From Gammaproteobacteria bacterium (lineage in GTDB: Bacteria; Pseudomonadota; Gammaproteobacteria; Pseudomonadales; Oleiphilaceae), in NCBI GenBank assembly GCA_003695085.1, contig RFIV01000351.1, positions 1 through 5,822 of the forward strand: 5,822 nt of DNA, read 5' to 3'. Below the pieces are notes generated by a model. That model saw only the letters and a program-made list of their open reading frames with translations. It searched no databases and was not told the origin of the DNA. This document shows, in pieces, positions 5,313 through 5,822 of the stretch (position 1 is the stretch's first letter; each line of letters opens with the position of its first letter). The position numbers were made by a program, and so were the translations under genes.

Positions 5313-5822
5313 ATGATTCTGGAGCATACCCTGGATCTTTTCACACATCCTGACAAGGCTTGGCAGGATATCCGCAAAGAACATCCTGATGCGAAAAAAC
5401 TCTATCTGAGACATATCCTTCTGCTTGCGCTGATTCCCGTGGGGGCCGCCTTCTACGGCACCACTCAGATCGGTTGGAGCATCGCCGGCGGCGAACCCGT
5501 ACGGTTGACAGCCGAGAGCGCGGCATCATTGTGCGCCCTGGCGTACCTGGCCATTCTCGCCGGCGTCTATATCCTCGGTCAGTTCATCGACTTTCTGGCC
5601 GCCACTTACGGCGTGGACGGCAAGGAACACCGCGGTATCGAGCTGGCGGCCTACACGGCCACCCCACTGATGATCATCGGGGCCATTTTCCTCTACCCTC
5701 ACCTCTGGCTGAACATGTTCGCGGGCCTCATCGGACTGGCCTATGCACTCTACTTGCTCTATGAAGGCCTGCCGATCCTCATGAACATCCCGGAAGAGCG
5801 AGGGTTCATGTTTGCCAGCAGC
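5313..5822 (+). CDS. Yip1-family inner-membrane protein, 3' end cut off by window edge
   Basis: The frame gives 170 residues and runs off the right edge; bacterial Yip1-domain proteins are usually near 200, so about 30 residues are probably missing. A polar N-terminus with LFTHPDKAWQDIR (9-21) leads into hydrophobic segments at about 33-55, 72-97, 111-130 and 133-152. Motifs shared with gammaproteobacterial Yip1 proteins are GTTQIGWSI (49-57), AYTATPL (113-119), LYPHLWLNM (127-135) and MNIPEERGF (157-165). The family is named after eukaryotic Rab-interacting proteins, but its bacterial role is unknown, so no function is assigned. The start is firm, with GGAG 7 bases upstream. The gene appears to be its own transcription unit, 145 bases after the corB-like gene, behind an operator-like dyad and a candidate promoter. 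Confidence 0.88.
   Translation, partial: MILEHTLDLFTHPDKAWQDIRKEHPDAKKLYLRHILLLALIPVGAAFYGTTQIGWSIAGGEPVRLTAESAASLCALAYLAILAGVYILGQFIDFLAATYGVDGKEHRGIELAAYTATPLMIIGAIFLYPHLWLNMFAGLIGLAYALYLLYEGLPILMNIPEERGFMFASS

Overview
This 5.8 kb window comes from a gammaproteobacterial chromosome. Base composition is GC-rich, roughly 60% by eye. The proteins resemble the E. coli and Pseudomonas/Halomonas-type versions, and the arrangement (trmD, rimM, rpsP and ffh facing away from a ypjD-like gene and a corB/yfjD-like gene) is the non-enteric gammaproteobacterial layout. A Yip1-family gene on the right suggests a marine or halophilic relative of Pseudomonas/Halomonas, but the genus cannot be fixed from the sequence alone. 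All six genes are core-type housekeeping or conserved membrane genes. I see no mobile element, CRISPR array, tRNA or rRNA.

Left half, minus strand, in reading order: ffh (SRP54 GTPase, 2946-1567), rpsP (ribosomal protein S16, 1463-1209), rimM (30S maturation factor, 1202-678) and trmD (tRNA m1G37 methyltransferase, 676 to beyond the left edge). ffh has its own promoter in the divergent intergenic region. A second promoter with a GC-rich discriminator lies in the 103-base gap before rpsP, so rpsP-rimM-trmD can be expressed separately from ffh. The rpsP-rimM and rimM-trmD junctions are 6 bases and 1 base. A 12-pair hairpin with one mismatch spans the rpsP stop and contains the rimM start codon. 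It is a plausible switch for translational coupling and for keeping RimM/TrmD output below that of S16.

Right half, plus strand: a YpjD/CcsA-like multi-pass membrane protein (3099-3905), followed after 2 bases by a CNNM/CorB-type membrane protein with CBS and CorC_HlyC domains (TTG start, 3908-5167). The two very likely form an operon driven from the 152-base divergent region shared with ffh. After a 145-base intergenic stretch with an operator-like dyad and a candidate promoter comes a Yip1-family membrane protein (5313 to beyond the right edge).

Functionally the minus-strand genes serve translation and co-translational membrane targeting. The plus-strand genes encode inner-membrane proteins of partly unknown role. 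The most interesting observations are the start-codon-sequestering hairpin at rpsP/rimM and the dyad upstream of the Yip1 gene. No wholly new system is evident.
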